NCBI GenBank assembly: GCA_020726505.1
Contig: JAHLEZ010000029.1
Location: 124,001-188,000 of the forward strand
DNA length: 64,000 nt
Reading direction: 5' to 3'
DNA from: Leptodontidium sp. MPI-SDFR-AT-0119
Taxonomy: Eukaryota > Ascomycota > Leotiomycetes > Helotiales > Leptodontidiaceae
Part shown: one piece after another, positions 23,295-36,448 of the stretch
Layout: the number at the start of each line of letters is the position of its first letter
How positions within the stretch are numbered: position 1 is the stretch's first letter
Notes under the pieces: model-generated
What the model was told of the DNA's origin: nothing
What the model saw: only the letters and a program-made list of their open reading frames with translations
Database searches by the model: none
Made by a program: the position numbers and the translations under genes

Positions 23295-24351
23295 TCATTC
23301 CTCGACGTCGTAGAGTTGCTTGCTGAGGATCTTGTTCATAGTGAACATATGTACCTTATCCACTTTGAACACCAACTGCAGCTTGTCGTCGCAGCGAATC
23401 TGGCGCTTGTCGGCCGGGTCCTGAAGATCTCTCGCCTTGATGTACTCCCAGATTTTCTTAACAACTTGAGGCCGGGACAGCTATAATCAAAAATTCATCA
23501 GCCCAGTCCCCCAGAACCCCAAACTCCACAAACACCTCAAGGAAATTAATAAATAGATCACATACCGTAGGCTCACCAACCAAATCTGCCAGCGGCGCAC
23601 TCAAGTGATACTGCTTATGGAAACCACCCTTCTTAGGCTTCTCCTTCACCTCTCCATCACTACCCAGCTCCACATCACTATCATCCGCCGCCTTGACCTT
23701 ACTCGCGCTCTTCCTCGGCTTCTTCGGCGTCCGCTTCGTCTTCACAACCTTCTTATTACCGGCGCCTCTTGTAGCTCTCCCAGTGCGATTCTCCTGCGCC
23801 TGCAGCATAGCCGCTAACTTCGCATCGTCCACCGCACCCTTCTCTTTCTTGACCTTCTTCTTCGGCGGGGCTTCATCTTCGTCGGATTCAGAAGGTGGGG
23901 ATTTGATATCTGCGGAGGAGGCGTCGCGGAAACTACTTGGGGGTGTGGATTCTTGCTTGACGTCGTTGCTGTGGCCGTTTGTCGCTGCGTTGGCTTTGGT
24001 CAAGGCTTCGTAGTAGTTAAATCTCTGAAGGATGAGCTCGCCGACTGGTCCCTAGATAGACACTCAAGTATCAGCCATGCTCAGATGCTGTAGACAGAAT
24101 GTGGGAAGTAAACTCTGCGGAGACTCAAATATACCTTCTTGTCCGTAATGTCCTGATCCAATGCCGCCTGCAGCTCCTTGCGAATCTTCTTAGCAGATAT
24201 GGTTTGGAGGTCGCTGGTCTTCAGGATACCGTCGATTATCGCAGTATATTGCGCGGTTTCGGCGGGGAGTACTGCGTTCTGTTAGCTGTTGCGTTGCATG
24301 GCGTGGAATGCGCCGAGCTGAACCAGAGTAGAGGGGGAGCTTACAAGACAT
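23295..24351 (-). CDS. DEK_C plus SWIB/MDM2 domain protein, Tri1/Uaf30-like
   Basis: Four exons (24351-24345, 24271-24135, 24051-23566, 23480-23295) give 271 residues. The first exon is only 7 nt (ATG TCT T); it is chosen because its GTAAG donor joins in phase to LLPAETAQYTAIIDGILKTS. Residues 1-75 look like a DEK_C helical domain (ISAKKIRKELQAALDQDI, GPVGELILQRFNYYEAL). A long basic, Lys-rich nuclear-type linker follows (PPKKKVKKEK, KKVVKTKRTPKKPRK). The C-terminus is a SWIB domain (LSRPQVVKKIWEYIKARDLQ, then RQIRCDDKLQLVF and MNKILSKQLYDVEE). Yeast relatives act in RNA polymerase I transcription (Uaf30) or are nucleolar (Tri1). Identity is firm at domain level. Confidence 0.92.
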
Positions 24352-25325
24352 CTTGCCTGTTTCGAGGTATGAACTCCTGTCTCTGCAATACAGTCAAGGT
24401 AGAGAACCAAGAGATGCAAGAAGGGGAAGGCAGATGGTTCCTCTTAAGAGACGGTAGAGGCCTAGTCTTAGTGTTGCGAGAGCAAGCTGAGTTGACAAAG
24501 AGACAAAGATGGTTCCAGATCTTGGCGTCGTAGATTGCAAAAGAGGATCGTCTTTCTGGTAATTGTAGAGGCAAGTCGAGAGGAGAAGTGAATTTCGTTC
24601 AAGGTGGTTCCCGCCAACAAGCTATCCCTTCAGAGACTGGGTACAGGGAGGGGTCAACCGCCAGTTTCGCAACGCAGTGCTGTTCAGCTTTCTCTCTCTG
24701 AAAGAGGACAAAAGGTCAAATGGTAAGTCGCAGGTATGTGTTCTTGAAAGCTGTAACTGCAATGTGCTTGAATAGGGTGGCTCAATTGGTTGTGCGTGTA
24801 GCCGTTGTCTTGTTCAAGTGAAGCTGGAGGCTGGAGGAGCTATGCGCCACGACTAGCCGTCCCGACCCGAGGGTTGTTGAATACAGCGCAGCGCCCTAAT
24901 GAAAGGGCAAGGAATTCGGGATTTAAAATGCACTATTGAGAGAATCGAAAGCCAGAGAAGATTGATTAATTATCGGAAGAAGTATGGCCGTTACAGATGG
25001 CAGAGTTGGGAAGTAAGCTTTGTTGTAGTGTTCTCACCTCATGATGTGTCTAGAATCAGTTTAGCCGCATTACCAAGATCTAGACCTAGCCAATATTTGA
25101 CAGTTAGCTGCAGCAAGCCTTTGCTCTCTCTTTAAACATCACACTGCAACTGCATACGCAAAACTAAAGCCGAGGCTGAAAGTGTTCAATTTGCTATAGC
25201 AAAAAATTGCAAGACACCAAAGTACAACCAAAACAATCGCTGTGCCCCATCAGGAACTAACTACTATACAAGGCTGTCCTATTTTCCATCCCTTTTTCAT
25301 ACCTGCGTTGAACACCCCCAAGAGT
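24352..25325. other. intergenic
   Basis: No gene is supported. It holds the promoter of the SWIB gene on the left and the Ire1 3' flank on the right. Confidence 0.5.
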
Positions 25326-28300
25326 TCAAAGACCAGCAGGCAAATAGTACTCCCTAAAACGGTCTGTCTCATCCCATTCCACTTGGTAAACCAATTCCCA
25401 GCAGACGATCAGAAGATTGGGGAACCGTCTCGTCCAAAAGCTCAAATATCCATCAGGTAGCGGGCCGACATCTTTCTTCAACTTATCACTCATATCTTCG
25501 TAATGATTCTTCTTATTTCTCAATGCTCGCAACAAGTCTAGGAGCCTGGTGCCTGTGTATTTCCTCTGCTTGCCCATCGACTCGACGAAATCCTTGCCGA
25601 GGTGCTTGAGGAAGTCTTGGCGACAAACGTAAGGAGCTTGCTTCTCGAGTTCTGCCAGAGCGAAGGATGGGGGATCACGCGGCTCCTTCTCGAAATGATC
25701 GGAGACGTCGCAGAGGAAACTGAGACGCTTCTTTGGAGACCAGAAGAATGGATGTGCCATGACTTGACGGGCCTGTGGCCGTTGTTTTGGATCTGCCTTG
25801 AGCATAGAGCCGATGAGATCCTTAGCTTCGTATGCGTAGTCACCAAGGACTTCAAGTGGTCCAAGGTTGTGCTGGCCTTTCCGAATATTGACTTCACGCA
25901 TGAACTTGTCGCCACAATCGAAAGGATGAGAGCCTTTGGTCAGGACATAGAAGAAGACCAATCCAAGAGAGAAGATGTCGATGGCACGGGTAGCCCTTCG
26001 GTTGGGAAGTAAGTCTGGGTTGAGAATAATTGAGCCGGAGTTGCCATCAGTACTGGCATCAACCATTGCCTGATGAGCACGGCCGTCCTTTGCATCGTCG
26101 TCCAGGAGAAGTTCGGGAGCACGCCAACCTGAGGTACCAGCGGCATGCGCGGTAGTTGCTCGGAAAGATGATTGTTCTCCCTCCAACTTCTTGCAAAGAC
26201 CGAAATCCGAAACAAGCAGCCTGGGCTTGCCATCCTTGCCCATTGCAACAAGAATATTTTGTGGTTTCAAGTCTCGGTGAACGATTCTGAGTTTGTGGAG
26301 ATGTTGAAGACCGTTAGTGATCTGGTAGAGTACGTTGGGCAAGTCTCTTTCGCCAGCCTGTGCCAGATCACGATTCTTCTGAGGCTTGTCGATAACGTCG
26401 GCAAGGGATGCTGGACACAACTCCAAGGCAATGTAGAGGAACTCTCCTGCGCTTTGCTGGGCGTAGTAACGAATGACTATGGCCTTGTTAGTAATTAATC
26501 AGATGGATGAAGGAGGGAACTTACCATTGGGATGATCGTCGCTTTCTCTCAAGAGCTTTGTCTCTTGCGATGCAATGTCAAAGAATTGAATAAGCATCCG
26601 CTTGACAGCAACATCGCGGCCGTCGAATTTGCCCTCGAAGACCAAAGTACCATTGCTACCAGTGCCAATAAGCTTGTCTGTGTTGACCTCAAGAGCCCCG
26701 ATTCGGATGACAGGGCCAGAAACTTCTTGAGGATCACTTGGTATGGTGCGGATATCAGGTTCCAGTTGTGGTTGCTGACCCAGCTTTTGAGCGTTTCGAA
26801 CTGCATCTTCGACAGTCGGGGGAGGTTTAGGGGTCGCAATGCCATCTTCTGATGCACCTTGGGAGCTGGCTCGTCCTTTCTTGTGCTTGACACCACCACG
26901 ACGGCCTCGATGGGCCTTTTTGGTTTTCTCTTTCTCTGGAGATCCTGGTGGTTTCTCGTCTGCAGGCATCTCAAGATTCATGACAGCTGGATTCTTCTCC
27001 GCAGGCTCGTTGGTAGACACAGATTCTTTCATCTCGACAGATGGAACATCGGCTGGGCCATCCAGGGATGGAATCTCCATGACTTTGTCCTCATCAATCT
27101 TCTGGAGAGGGTCGAAAACCGACGGAGTCTTGGCAGCTACTGGTTCAGACTTCGGCTCCAACAGTTTGTTTGAGATATGGCCAATCTTCGTCCGAATTTG
27201 TCTTTGATTGTGTACGAGAACGGCTGCAATGAGCAAGAACAAGAGCGGATTGGTGAAAAAGTCGCGTAGCCAGTTCAATGCTTGGCGAGGAAGCTGGTAA
27301 AGCAGTTGAGATAAAGTTAGGCCTTCATATTCTGCTACAGGGTGCTCCTCTGGTGGTGGCAAGTCACTGCTGTTTTCCTCAACGGACCCAGATATGGTCA
27401 ATGGATTCGTACTCTGCGCACCTGCAATGGAGTGCAGCCCAACGAGTGCCTCTGATAGACGGGCGTGATCCATAACATCCCATTGAGGGTGATGATCCAA
27501 CCAGCCTTGCTGACTGCATCGTGCTGGGCGGATACCTCGAACTGCCAAAGGATATGCTTTGCCAGACATAGCAAACCAGCTTCCATCCTCGGTATGATTC
27601 AGAAAGATGCTGCTAGCTCTTTCGTTGAGTGAAGCATCGTCCTCGTTGCTTGGTGGGAGCGGTTGTGGAAGGATGATTAGATGTGGGTCACCCTTGCTTG
27701 AATCCCAAGGTCGAGCCACATCAAACACTCGGGCAACCGGAGTAGAGAATTTGTGATTGAACATTCGTCCAGGTTCATCAGGATCTTTTCCATCATAGTC
27801 AAATCCAAATATTCCTCCATCGTGCCCAGCGTAAATATATTTGTTGTCGAGGGACTTGCTGTGCTGTCTCTGAAGATCTTGATCGAAATTATTCGGACCC
27901 CACTCCGAGAACGTCAAAGTAGCTAGATGACGCTGGTCTTTCTGCCCACGGATTGTCACTTCATATTCCGTTCTCCCGAGAGTCAACGTGGCCACCTTGG
28001 GACACTCCTCTGAATCCGAATCGACTCTGCCGTCTGGAGCCTTGCATTTCTCATTTCCCATGGCACCTTGGCTGCCGAAGTAACTTAACACATCCCCAGT
28101 ATTGGCATCGACAGTAACCATACTGGTCTTCTTCCCTCCAGTGTACATGAGATCCATACCTTCGTTCCAAGATGGCGTTTTCTCGACCAACTGCTTCATT
28201 GTGAGGCCAGTGGAGATCAATCCACGGCCAGGTCCGTAGGGAACGTACATGAATAGGTTCCCATCTCGACTTGGCTCGACGATCCAGAGGTATTCGTCAA

Positions 28301-28871
28301 TTGACATCGGGTTGTAGTCTGCGTCAACTGTCGATCGCCTCCTTCGATGGTACTCGGTCTTCACCATAGGCAGCTCCACCGACAGATGCCACTTCTCCCG
28401 GCCAGTCTTCCTCTCCCTGGCATGTAACTTCCCATCGACGGTCGCCAGAAGCACAAAGTCTTCTACTTCCCAATCCTCAAGACTCCGCGCAATGTGCGGC
28501 GAGCCAAGCCCAACCGTGGAGTGGTTGGGCCGTCTTGTAGGAGGTGCTGCAACGGCGGTTTCTGCCGGAGCCAAAGCTGCGATGGCGCTCGCATCGTTCT
28601 TGTTCTTGTTGCTGTTGTTTTTGTTGATTTGCCCGCCCTCAATGGGACTCACTGTGTTCTTGCGTCTTCCATAGCTGGCAGGTGTCTCGACGGACCGGGG
28701 TATCTTTGTCACCTCGACCTTGTTGTTGCCTTCATGGGGTGACTGGTTTCGTTGGACCGCTGGTCGTTGCTGCTGCTGAGCGTCGACAAGCCATGGAAGA
28801 AAGAGGATGGCGGCTGCTAGTAGTATGAAGCTATTGACGTGACCATCTCGAGGAGGCCGCCGTCGCGGCAT
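25326..28871 (-). CDS. ire1: Ire1 unfolded-protein-response kinase/endoribonuclease
   Basis: Two exons (28871-26525 and 26476-25326, intron 48 nt) give 1165 residues. An N-terminal signal peptide (FILLAAAILFLPWLVDA) leads into the ER-lumen sensor domain (VDGKLHARERKTGREKW beta-propeller-like repeats, then DANTGDVLSYFG). One membrane helix lies at about 538-556 (NPLLFLLIAAVLV). A Lys-rich linker follows, then a kinase (IGTGSNGTLVFEG, VAVKRM, HRDLKPQNILV at about 848, VSDFGLCK) and a KEN RNase domain. The RNase residues expected from yeast Ire1 are present in KYTGTRLLDLLRALRNKKNH: Tyr, Arg, Asn, His. It senses misfolded ER protein and splices HAC1/XBP1-type mRNA. The gene appears complete. Confidence 0.97.
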
Positions 28872-30097
28872 TGTGGACCTTCAACGTTGCTGCTGGTTGA
28901 AAAGACAGAACAGAGTCTGTCTGGCAGCCAAGCGATTGAGTTGAAGTTCGGAATGAGCGGCTGGAGACGTCGCGAGGACGAAGTCTAGTGAATGGCAGAC
29001 TCGTCGTCTTTATCTCTGGGGATGAATGAAGACCCCTTCGATGGGAGAAGGATGTTGGATCGATATTAATAAATACTGTTGGATGGCGTGTGCGGTGTTG
29101 TGGTGAGGTGGTGCGTGGTGTTTCAGGACAATCGAGGTTCGGCAGTCTTCCACACGCAACTTTAGCTCCGGGTAGAAGAGCGGGTCCATTCGTTTCGGGT
29201 CCAAAGGCAAAAACGAAGAACCTGAGCGGGTGAGGTTGACTGGCTACGAAGTATGAGTGAGGACTTCACAACAACGGAGGATCAGTCTCCTGAATTGGCC
29301 ACACGACGGAAGTGTCCAACAAATTAATTGCAACAGTTGTAAAGTGGCGATCAATCCCTCACTCGATCAGCTGGGACGTTGGTGTGCTATATGAGAGAAC
29401 GGTCAACTCTGATCCGTCAGCTTACGCTTTTGCTTCTGTGGGATTTGATTCTGGTTATCACGCTACATTGGTGCCACCTTACTCCCTGATTCGTCTTGTA
29501 TTACGATACTTTCGGCTGAAGCTGCGAGGTGTCGGTCTCGCTCCTACTGGGTCGTGTGCGAAGCTGCAAGGGGGGTGGGGGCTATGCTTTGGCTTGGAAA
29601 CATCTGATTCACTTCTGCCAGGAATGCAAGAATCTTATAAGTGATCAGAGAGGGCGTCTCGACTCTCGGGGCGAAGCTGAGCATTCAACAGGTACCTGGA
29701 TCCGAGTCTATATCTCGGCATTTCAACTGTGTTCTGATGGCACAGCTTCGTGTGAGCACGGTGTGAAAGAATTTGGTCCCTGAGATCTCTGTACGACAAA
29801 GAATTAGGCAGAGGCAAGGGTACGATTGGGTTGAACTAAATTTCCAGGCGATCTCCTTGAAATACGTTGTGTGTCTGGCAGAGTTCCTGGTGCTGATCCA
29901 GTCACTTTATGCCGGGCGAGACAATGTTCCAAAGAAAAATTCTGTCATGCAGTGACCGAAGAGTTCCTTGCTGGAAGATTGAGAAGTCATTCCATTCATT
30001 ATTGAGGCTGCAATATGATCTATGATATGGTACAACGCTCCTAACTTTTCCCCATTCATAATACAGAGAACTCCTGCCCTAGGTATTCGTTCATCAA
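28872..30097. other. 1.2-kb intergenic region upstream of ire1
   Basis: No gene is supported; several short plus-strand frames (about 29312-29955) have no recognisable motif. The segment should contain the ire1 promoter and leader and the CCT2 3' flank. Confidence 0.5.
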
Positions 30098-31788
30098 TCA
30101 TCTCTCCCGTCTCCGAGGTGCACTGCGGATGATATTGTCTACCCTCAACAGGAGCTATCACAAAATCAGCATTGTCGTAAACATAGTCAGAGGGCGACTT
30201 ACTTCAGCAGCTTCCGAGGCAGATGAAACAACAGCCTTCTTGAGCTTGTAACTCTCGATAACGCCGAGCTCCCGCATATCTGTAATGCCACCTCCGGGAG
30301 TAAGTAGGTCCAAACCATACGTACTCATGCCGTCATAAATGGCTGTTCTTAGCTTGGCCACAAGATCACTGGAGTCGTAACCTGCATTGTCGGCAAGGAT
30401 CGTAGGTAATTGGCGGAGAGCAATGGCAAATGCTCCAACAGCAATTTGCTTCTTTCCGTCAACCTTCAAGGCGGCTCCCTCGACAGCCTTGGCCATCAAC
30501 ATCTCAGCGCAGCCACCCCCAAGGGTAGTTCTTGGCTCCTTGACAGTTTGTGACAGAACTGCAAGGGCATCGTGAAGGGATCGTTCAGCCTCGTCCAGAA
30601 GTTGCTCAGTGGCTCCTCGAAGAACGATAGTGCAAGCCTGTCCAGCTGCTACCCCAGAGAACTTGATCAAGGTATCCTCACCAATGATGACTTCCTCAAT
30701 CAGATCACAGTGACCAAGCTTGACTTGCTCCGGGTGATCGAATGTAGATGTAATATCTCCACCTGTAACCAGAGCCAGTCTCTCTATACCATCAAAGTCC
30801 GCATGCTCGATAGACATGATTCCGGCATCCGAGAACAGTTGTTCGGGCCAGTTGTAAATAAGTTGTCGGTTGATGAAGCAGTTGATGCCGTGTGCCTTGA
30901 TCTTCTCAACCTTCGCCTTCATCTTGTCCTTCTCCGCCTTCTCCAACTCTGCGAGCTTTCCTGTTGATGTAACCTTGACCCGAGCACCAAAGATCTTGAT
31001 CTTATCCGTATCCATAGCAGTATTTGCGATCAGAATCTTTGCCTTCTCTAACCGCTTTGGCTGGTTGACACCGATCTTCTTGTCCAGAATAAATCCTTCA
31101 TCGAGATATGAGTCCATGAGCTTCCCACCAGCCTTCTTGATGATCTGGATATGGCTGAGATCCGAAGAACCCTTCATCCGCAGGACAGCATCACACGCCA
31201 GCTCAGCAAAGTGATTCCGGTCTTGCGACAAGACTTTCGAACTCAGTGTTGTCCTCGCAATAGCCAGTAAATCCTTCTTGAAAGCTTCGGGGTTGTTGCT
31301 GTGGTCCACCGCAGACTTCTCCAAAGCTGCCAAAGCTGCATGACTTGCTATTCTGTATCCTTCGATGATCGTCTGGGGGTGGATCTTCTTGTCGACCAGC
31401 TTCTCGGCTTCTCTCAACAGCTCCGCAGCCAAAACTGTGACTGATGTGGTTCCGTCTCCAACTTCGTCATCCTGGACTTTCGAGATATTGACAAGGACTT
31501 TGGCAGCAGCATTATCGAGAGCTATAGACTTGAGGATCGTGGCCCCATCATTAGTAACTAAAATCTCTCCTGTAGAAGCGCTCTGAAGAATCTTGTCCAT
31601 GCCCTTTGGACCCAACGTTGACTTGACAAGATCGCCAACAGCGATAGCCTTGAAACAAAAGTCAGTCAGTTTTTGAAGCAGATTTGAGCTTGTTGACTTA
31701 CACCAACGAACGCAGAAAGACGAGCGTTTTCTCCCTTCTCCTCAGTAGTACCGTCTTCAAAGATCTGTGTTGGGTTGAAGGACGCCAT
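30098..31788 (-). CDS. cct2: TCP-1 chaperonin (CCT/TRiC) subunit beta
   Basis: Three exons (31788-31702, 31648-30203, 30154-30098) give 529 residues, the usual length for CCT2 (yeast about 527). Group II chaperonin motifs are present: [43 protein letters not shown] (ATP site, catalytic Asp in GDGTT), [10 protein letters not shown], and [14 protein letters not shown] in the C-terminal equatorial part. The last, short exon adds [18 protein letters not shown], matching the conserved C-terminal strand. It forms one of eight different subunits of the cytosolic ring that folds actin and tubulin. It is head-to-head with the eIF3b gene across 409 bp. Confidence 0.97.
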
Positions 31789-32197
31789 GATTGTAGGTAG
31801 CACTTGTGTGGTGTTGATATTTGGAGGTTGGCTCGGTGTCGAGGCAGCTTAAGGCGCGTCGATGGGGTTCCCCAAATTTTCGCGCGACAGATCCTCGCTA
31901 AAATTGCTAGCCCACCACACCACGACTGGCCGACGATACCTGGTCCTCTCGATTTTTCTTGAAGAACGGCGCCGTTGACTCAACCACCCTCCTGACTCAC
32001 GAAGTACTATTCTAAATACGGTACTTCGAAACCGTCGTCCCCATCGACAGAATCTGCGAAACCCTCAACCCGACGAGCCCACGATCCCACACAAAAAAGC
32101 CCACCGACGAGGGGTAAAATTCCACAACCAACGAATACAAGTCCCAAATTATCTACAGACAAGGAGAGAGGAGGTCAAATAAATCGCAATCGCAATC
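31789..32197. promoter_or_regulatory. bidirectional promoter between cct2 and eIF3b
   Basis: A 409-bp gap separates two divergent start codons of housekeeping genes, so the two promoters must overlap or adjoin. TTTCGCGCGACA at about 31878-31889 is CG-rich, and no TATA box stands at a usual distance on either side. Shared control is inference from layout. Confidence 0.6.
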
Positions 32198-34522
32198 ATG
32201 GCGCCAAGCTTTGATCACCTGCCCGATCCAGAGGAGGAAGATTACGATGAGGATGAGGAACTAGACTTTTCCGATCTGCGAGAGAGATTTGAGGTCCAGC
32301 TGGAGCAAGGACTGGACGCATTTGTGGTCGTCGATGGATTGCCAGAGGTTACGGAAGAAACAAAGCCAAAGTTGATCAAGTTCTTGAGGAGGAAATTGGA
32401 GCCAGTTGGCAAGATAAAGGAGGAGTCGATTCATATGCCACTAGATTCCTTCGGAAAGTCAGAGAAGTAGGTCTCGACTTGTGCGCTCATCTTTGCGACG
32501 CTGACAATCTTCAGGTTTGCATTCGTTGAATACTCCAGCCCCGCTGAAGCCCTCGCTGCCTGCAAGCAACTCGATGGCGTTCCCCTCGACAAGAAACATA
32601 TCCTGCGAGTGAACAAGCTGACGGATATTGAGCGCTTTGGCCGAGAAGGACGTATCGATGAGAACTACACACCCCCAAAGATCGAAGAATTCCAGGAGAA
32701 GGAGCACTTGCGATCATGGTTGGCAGACCCAAGTGGCCGTGGACGGGATCAGTTTGTTATGTACAAGGATGATAGAGTTCAGGTCTTCTGGAACAACGAG
32801 AAGGATACACCAGAGAGCATCGTGGACCGCCAGCACTGGACCGAATCATTCGTACAATGGTCTCCACTAGGCACATATCTGACCTCCATGCATCAGCAAG
32901 GTGTTCAACTCTGGGGTGGTCCATCTTGGATCCGACAAAAGCGATTCCCCCATCCATTTGTCAACTTGGTAGATTTCTCTCCTGGAGAGAAGTACATCAC
33001 AACCTGGTCGAATCGTCCCATCGTTATTGGAGAAGAAGGTCACCCAGCGCTCTCAGTCGATGATGACGGAAAGAACTATGTTATTTGGGATATTGAGACC
33101 GGCAAGCCACTCCGTTCATTCGCAAACCTCGACCTTCCTAGCAACTCCCTCGACGAGGCTGGTCAGCCAGTAAAGCGAAAAGTTGTCTGGCCAGCATTCA
33201 AGTGGTCCGCTGATGACAAGTACGTTGCGCGTTTGACCCAAGGTGCTTCCATTTCCGTGTATGAATTGCCTCGCATGGGACTTTTGGACAAGACATCAAT
33301 CAAGATTGATGGTGTTATGGAATTCGACTGGGCTCCAGCTACCCCACACCGAGAAGGCGTCAAGACCTACGAGCAACTGTTCTGCTTCTGGACCCCTGAA
33401 ATCGGCAGCAACCCAGCCAAGGTCGGATTGATGAGCATCCCCTCCAAGGAAATCGTCAGAACGCTCAACCTGTTCAGTGTCACAGATGCCAAGCTTCACT
33501 GGCAATCGAATGCCGATTACCTGTGTGTTAAGGTCGACAGACACTCGAAATCAAAGAAGTCCTTGGCAACTAGTTTGGAGATCTTCCGTGTCCGTGAGAA
33601 GGGAGTACCTGTTGAAGTTGTTGATGGCATCAAGGATACCGTTATCAACTTTGCCTGGGAACCCAAGGGAGACCGATTCGTCATCATCACCACAGCCGAA
33701 GTTGTCGCCCCCTCAGCTGTTCCCCCAAAGACTTCAGTCGCATTCTACTGCCCAGAAAAGGTCAAGGGTGCAGGTGTTGGTAACTACAAGCACATCCGAA
33801 CCTACGACAAGAAGAACAGCAATGCTATCTACTGGTCGCCAAAGGGACGGTTCGTTATTGTTGCTACTGTTCACTCGCAACAGAGTTTCGATATGGAGTT
33901 CTTCGACATGGACTTTGAGGGCGAGAAGCCAGAGAGTGACAAGGATCTGACTGCCAACTTGCAGCTCATGAACACAGCCGATCACTACGGTGTTACTGAT
34001 ATTGACTGGGATCCAACTGGCCGATTCGTCGCTACCAGTGCATCGATCTGGAAGCACGCTGTAAGTTTTCCTGTACCTTTGATCTGTTCCTAGCTGACAC
34101 ACAAATAGATGGAGAACGGTTACCACCTGTACGACTTCAAGGGTGAGCAACTCCGCGAAGAGCCAGTCGAGAAGTTCAAGCAATGGCTCTGGCGCCCTCG
34201 CCCAGCGACCCTCCTCACCAAGGAAGAGCAAAAGCAAATCCGCAAGAACCTCCGTGAGTACAGCAAAGTCTTCGACGAGGAAGACAAGGACCGTTTCGCC
34301 TCAGCCGATCTTGCCGTCGTCGAGCACAGACGCAGACTGCTCAACGAGTGGTTGGCATGGAGAGAACACATTGTCCAAGAAGTCGCAGAGGAGAGAGAAG
34401 CTCGCGGCCTCCCACTCGATCCAATCGAAGGTCTCATACAGAAGACAGACGAGAGCGAGGACCAGGTCATCGAGGAGATTGTCGAGGAGATCGTCGAGGA
34501 GACCGAGGAGATCATGCCATGA
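32198..34522 (+). CDS. prt1: translation initiation factor eIF3 subunit b (Prt1)
   Basis: Three exons (32198-32466, 32515-34060, 34109-34522) give 742 residues. An acidic N-terminus ([18 protein letters not shown]) precedes an RRM ([11 protein letters not shown], then [20 protein letters not shown]). The WD-type propeller follows ([76 protein letters not shown]). A C-terminal helical tail is rich in Glu and Arg ([19 protein letters not shown]). All are in the order and length of eIF3b, the scaffold of eIF3 on the 40S subunit. Introns of 48 nt each have canonical ends. It is complete. Confidence 0.97.
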
Positions 34523-35135
34523 GAAGCGACCAGAGTGTTGTTACTTTAGTTTTTCCCTTTCATCGCAAATCTTCTCAGGAGTTATTTTTGCTGCTTCCTT
34601 GCATGTCTGCCTGCCTGGGTTATCTATGCTTTGGGCTACGCAACGCAACGCAATGCGGGGATTGGGATGCATGCATGTCCATGAATATCAGATGCCGGCT
34701 ATTAATGAGCGGATGGCATGAGTGCGTAGATGATTCTAAAAGCATAGCAAAGCAAATTCAAAAAGAAAGAAATATGACAAATCCCTTCCCTCATGAGGAC
34801 ATCGGTTGTGTGACGTATGCCTGCCAAACTCCGTCTGTCCAACACCCCATTTCCGTAGATCAAATTGTCCCCTTGCAAGCCTCATGATTTGTACAAAGCC
34901 TATCAGAACCACTCCTTCTCAATTCCCTCTTGAAAGCACACCATCCACGGCTTCAATCCCACGGATCTCCACCTTCCCATCACGTGGCCCCCACTTTTCA
35001 TCCTGCATTTCCACCTTTTTCACCCAGCCCTCTTCTCCAGTGAATGTCTCATCCTCAACCCTCAATTCCCACATTCCCTATCCTCAATTTCTTGGCTTCA
35101 CTACTAGTAAAGAAAACTAAACTAAAGCAAGCAAG
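34523..35135. other. intergenic
   Basis: 3' flank of eIF3b and CT-rich 5' flank of the next gene (about 34900-35100). No other gene is supported. Confidence 0.5.
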
Positions 35136-36448
35136 ATGCCGCCTCTAGCTACTGTCGGTATCCTCTCGATCGGCGAGATGGGCATGGGCATTGCCAGGTT
35201 ACTGGTTGCGCATAATTATCGCGTGGTTACGAATTTGGAGGGCAGAAGGTGGGGTTTGCATTTATTTCTGCTTCCAAGTTCCATATTCTGTCTTCCGGTT
35301 TTGAAATTCTTTTACTGTTCTTCTCGAGGCTTCAATTTCTATTAGAGGAAATTTTTCCGGTGGATTTCCGTTACGGTTCAAGTCCTGTCAAGAAGAGTGA
35401 AGTCAACTATGATTCCGAGGATATGAAAAGAACAACTAGACCAATTTCTTATCTTTTGACTCTGTGGGATTGCATAGTATCTTTTCAGTGCTCCTATGTT
35501 TCATCTCGCTTCGCTTTCAACAAGCTCTGTCAACTGACACTTCCCAGTGCTGATACACAAACACGTGTAAAGGCAGCCTCCATCGAGAGTCTCCCAACAG
35601 ACACATCTCTCGTCACAGAATCAGATTACATATTCTCAATCGTCCCCCCTCGAGATGCAGTTGCCACAGCAAAAAGAATCACAAGCGCCTTCGCTTCCCT
35701 CACAACCCCCAAATCATCACCTCTCTACTACCTAGATCTGAACGCCATTTCCCCAAACACAGCACGCTCAATAGCCGAACTCCTTTCCACCGAAACACCC
35801 ACTATCAGGTTCTTAGACGGCGGTATAATCGGTGGTGCCCCATCCCGAAAAGACGCTTCGGAACAACCTACTACGACGTCTTCCGCTCCACCAACATCCC
35901 ACACATGGAACAGGCCCTCTATTCCCGTCTCAGGACCTAACCCGCTCTCAAAAGCACCAATATCAGGCCCTACTCTCGAAGCCTTGCTAAATATCAAACA
36001 CATCTCCCCTGAGATCGGTCCTGCTTCAGGCCTGAAAATGTGCTTCGCGACAACAACAAAAGGTTTTACTGCACTCTGCATTCAAGCTTTCACAACGGCA
36101 TCCCGCCTCGGAGTCCTCGACGAGCTCAAAAGCGAGATGTCAGAGCGTATTCCCGGCCTATATAAAGCCAGTGGTGGGGTAGTCAACATGGCTCCAAAGG
36201 CGTACAGGTGGGTAGAGGAGATGAAGGAGATTGGCCGAACTCATGGCGTAGATGGAGGATTTGATTTTGAGGGAAGAGATGGTGAGAGAGGTATTTTTGA
36301 TGCCGTGGCGGAGGTTTATAGAGTTGTTGCTGACGAGACGGTGCTTGGTGAGGAGAAAACTGAGAGGAGAAAGAGGGGACGGACAGTGGATGATGTAGCG
36401 CTTGCTATGGGTGATGGACTTGCTGCTAAGAGGAAAAAGGATGAGTGA
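35136..36448 (+). CDS. 6-phosphogluconate dehydrogenase-like protein (NAD-binding plus DUF1932)
   Basis: Exon 1 (35136-35248) encodes the Rossmann start ATVGILSIGEMGMGIARLL with the glycine-rich NAD(P)-binding loop. Exon 2 (35548-36448) resumes in phase and encodes SDYIFSIVPPRDAVATAKRI, YYLDLNAISPNTARSIAELL and FLDGGIIGGAP. The C-terminal helical domain follows (GLKMCFATTTKGFTALCIQA, LGVLDELKSEM), typical of DUF1932 at the end of phosphogluconate-dehydrogenase-like proteins. Total 337 residues. The 299-nt intron is unusually long for this genome, so a small extra exon is possible. The reaction is probably NAD(P)-dependent oxidation of a hydroxyacid; the substrate is unknown. Confidence 0.88.

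Noticed and set aside
29312..29955. Small plus-strand frames upstream of ire1
   Set aside because: No motif and no continuity through plausible introns; kept as intergenic.
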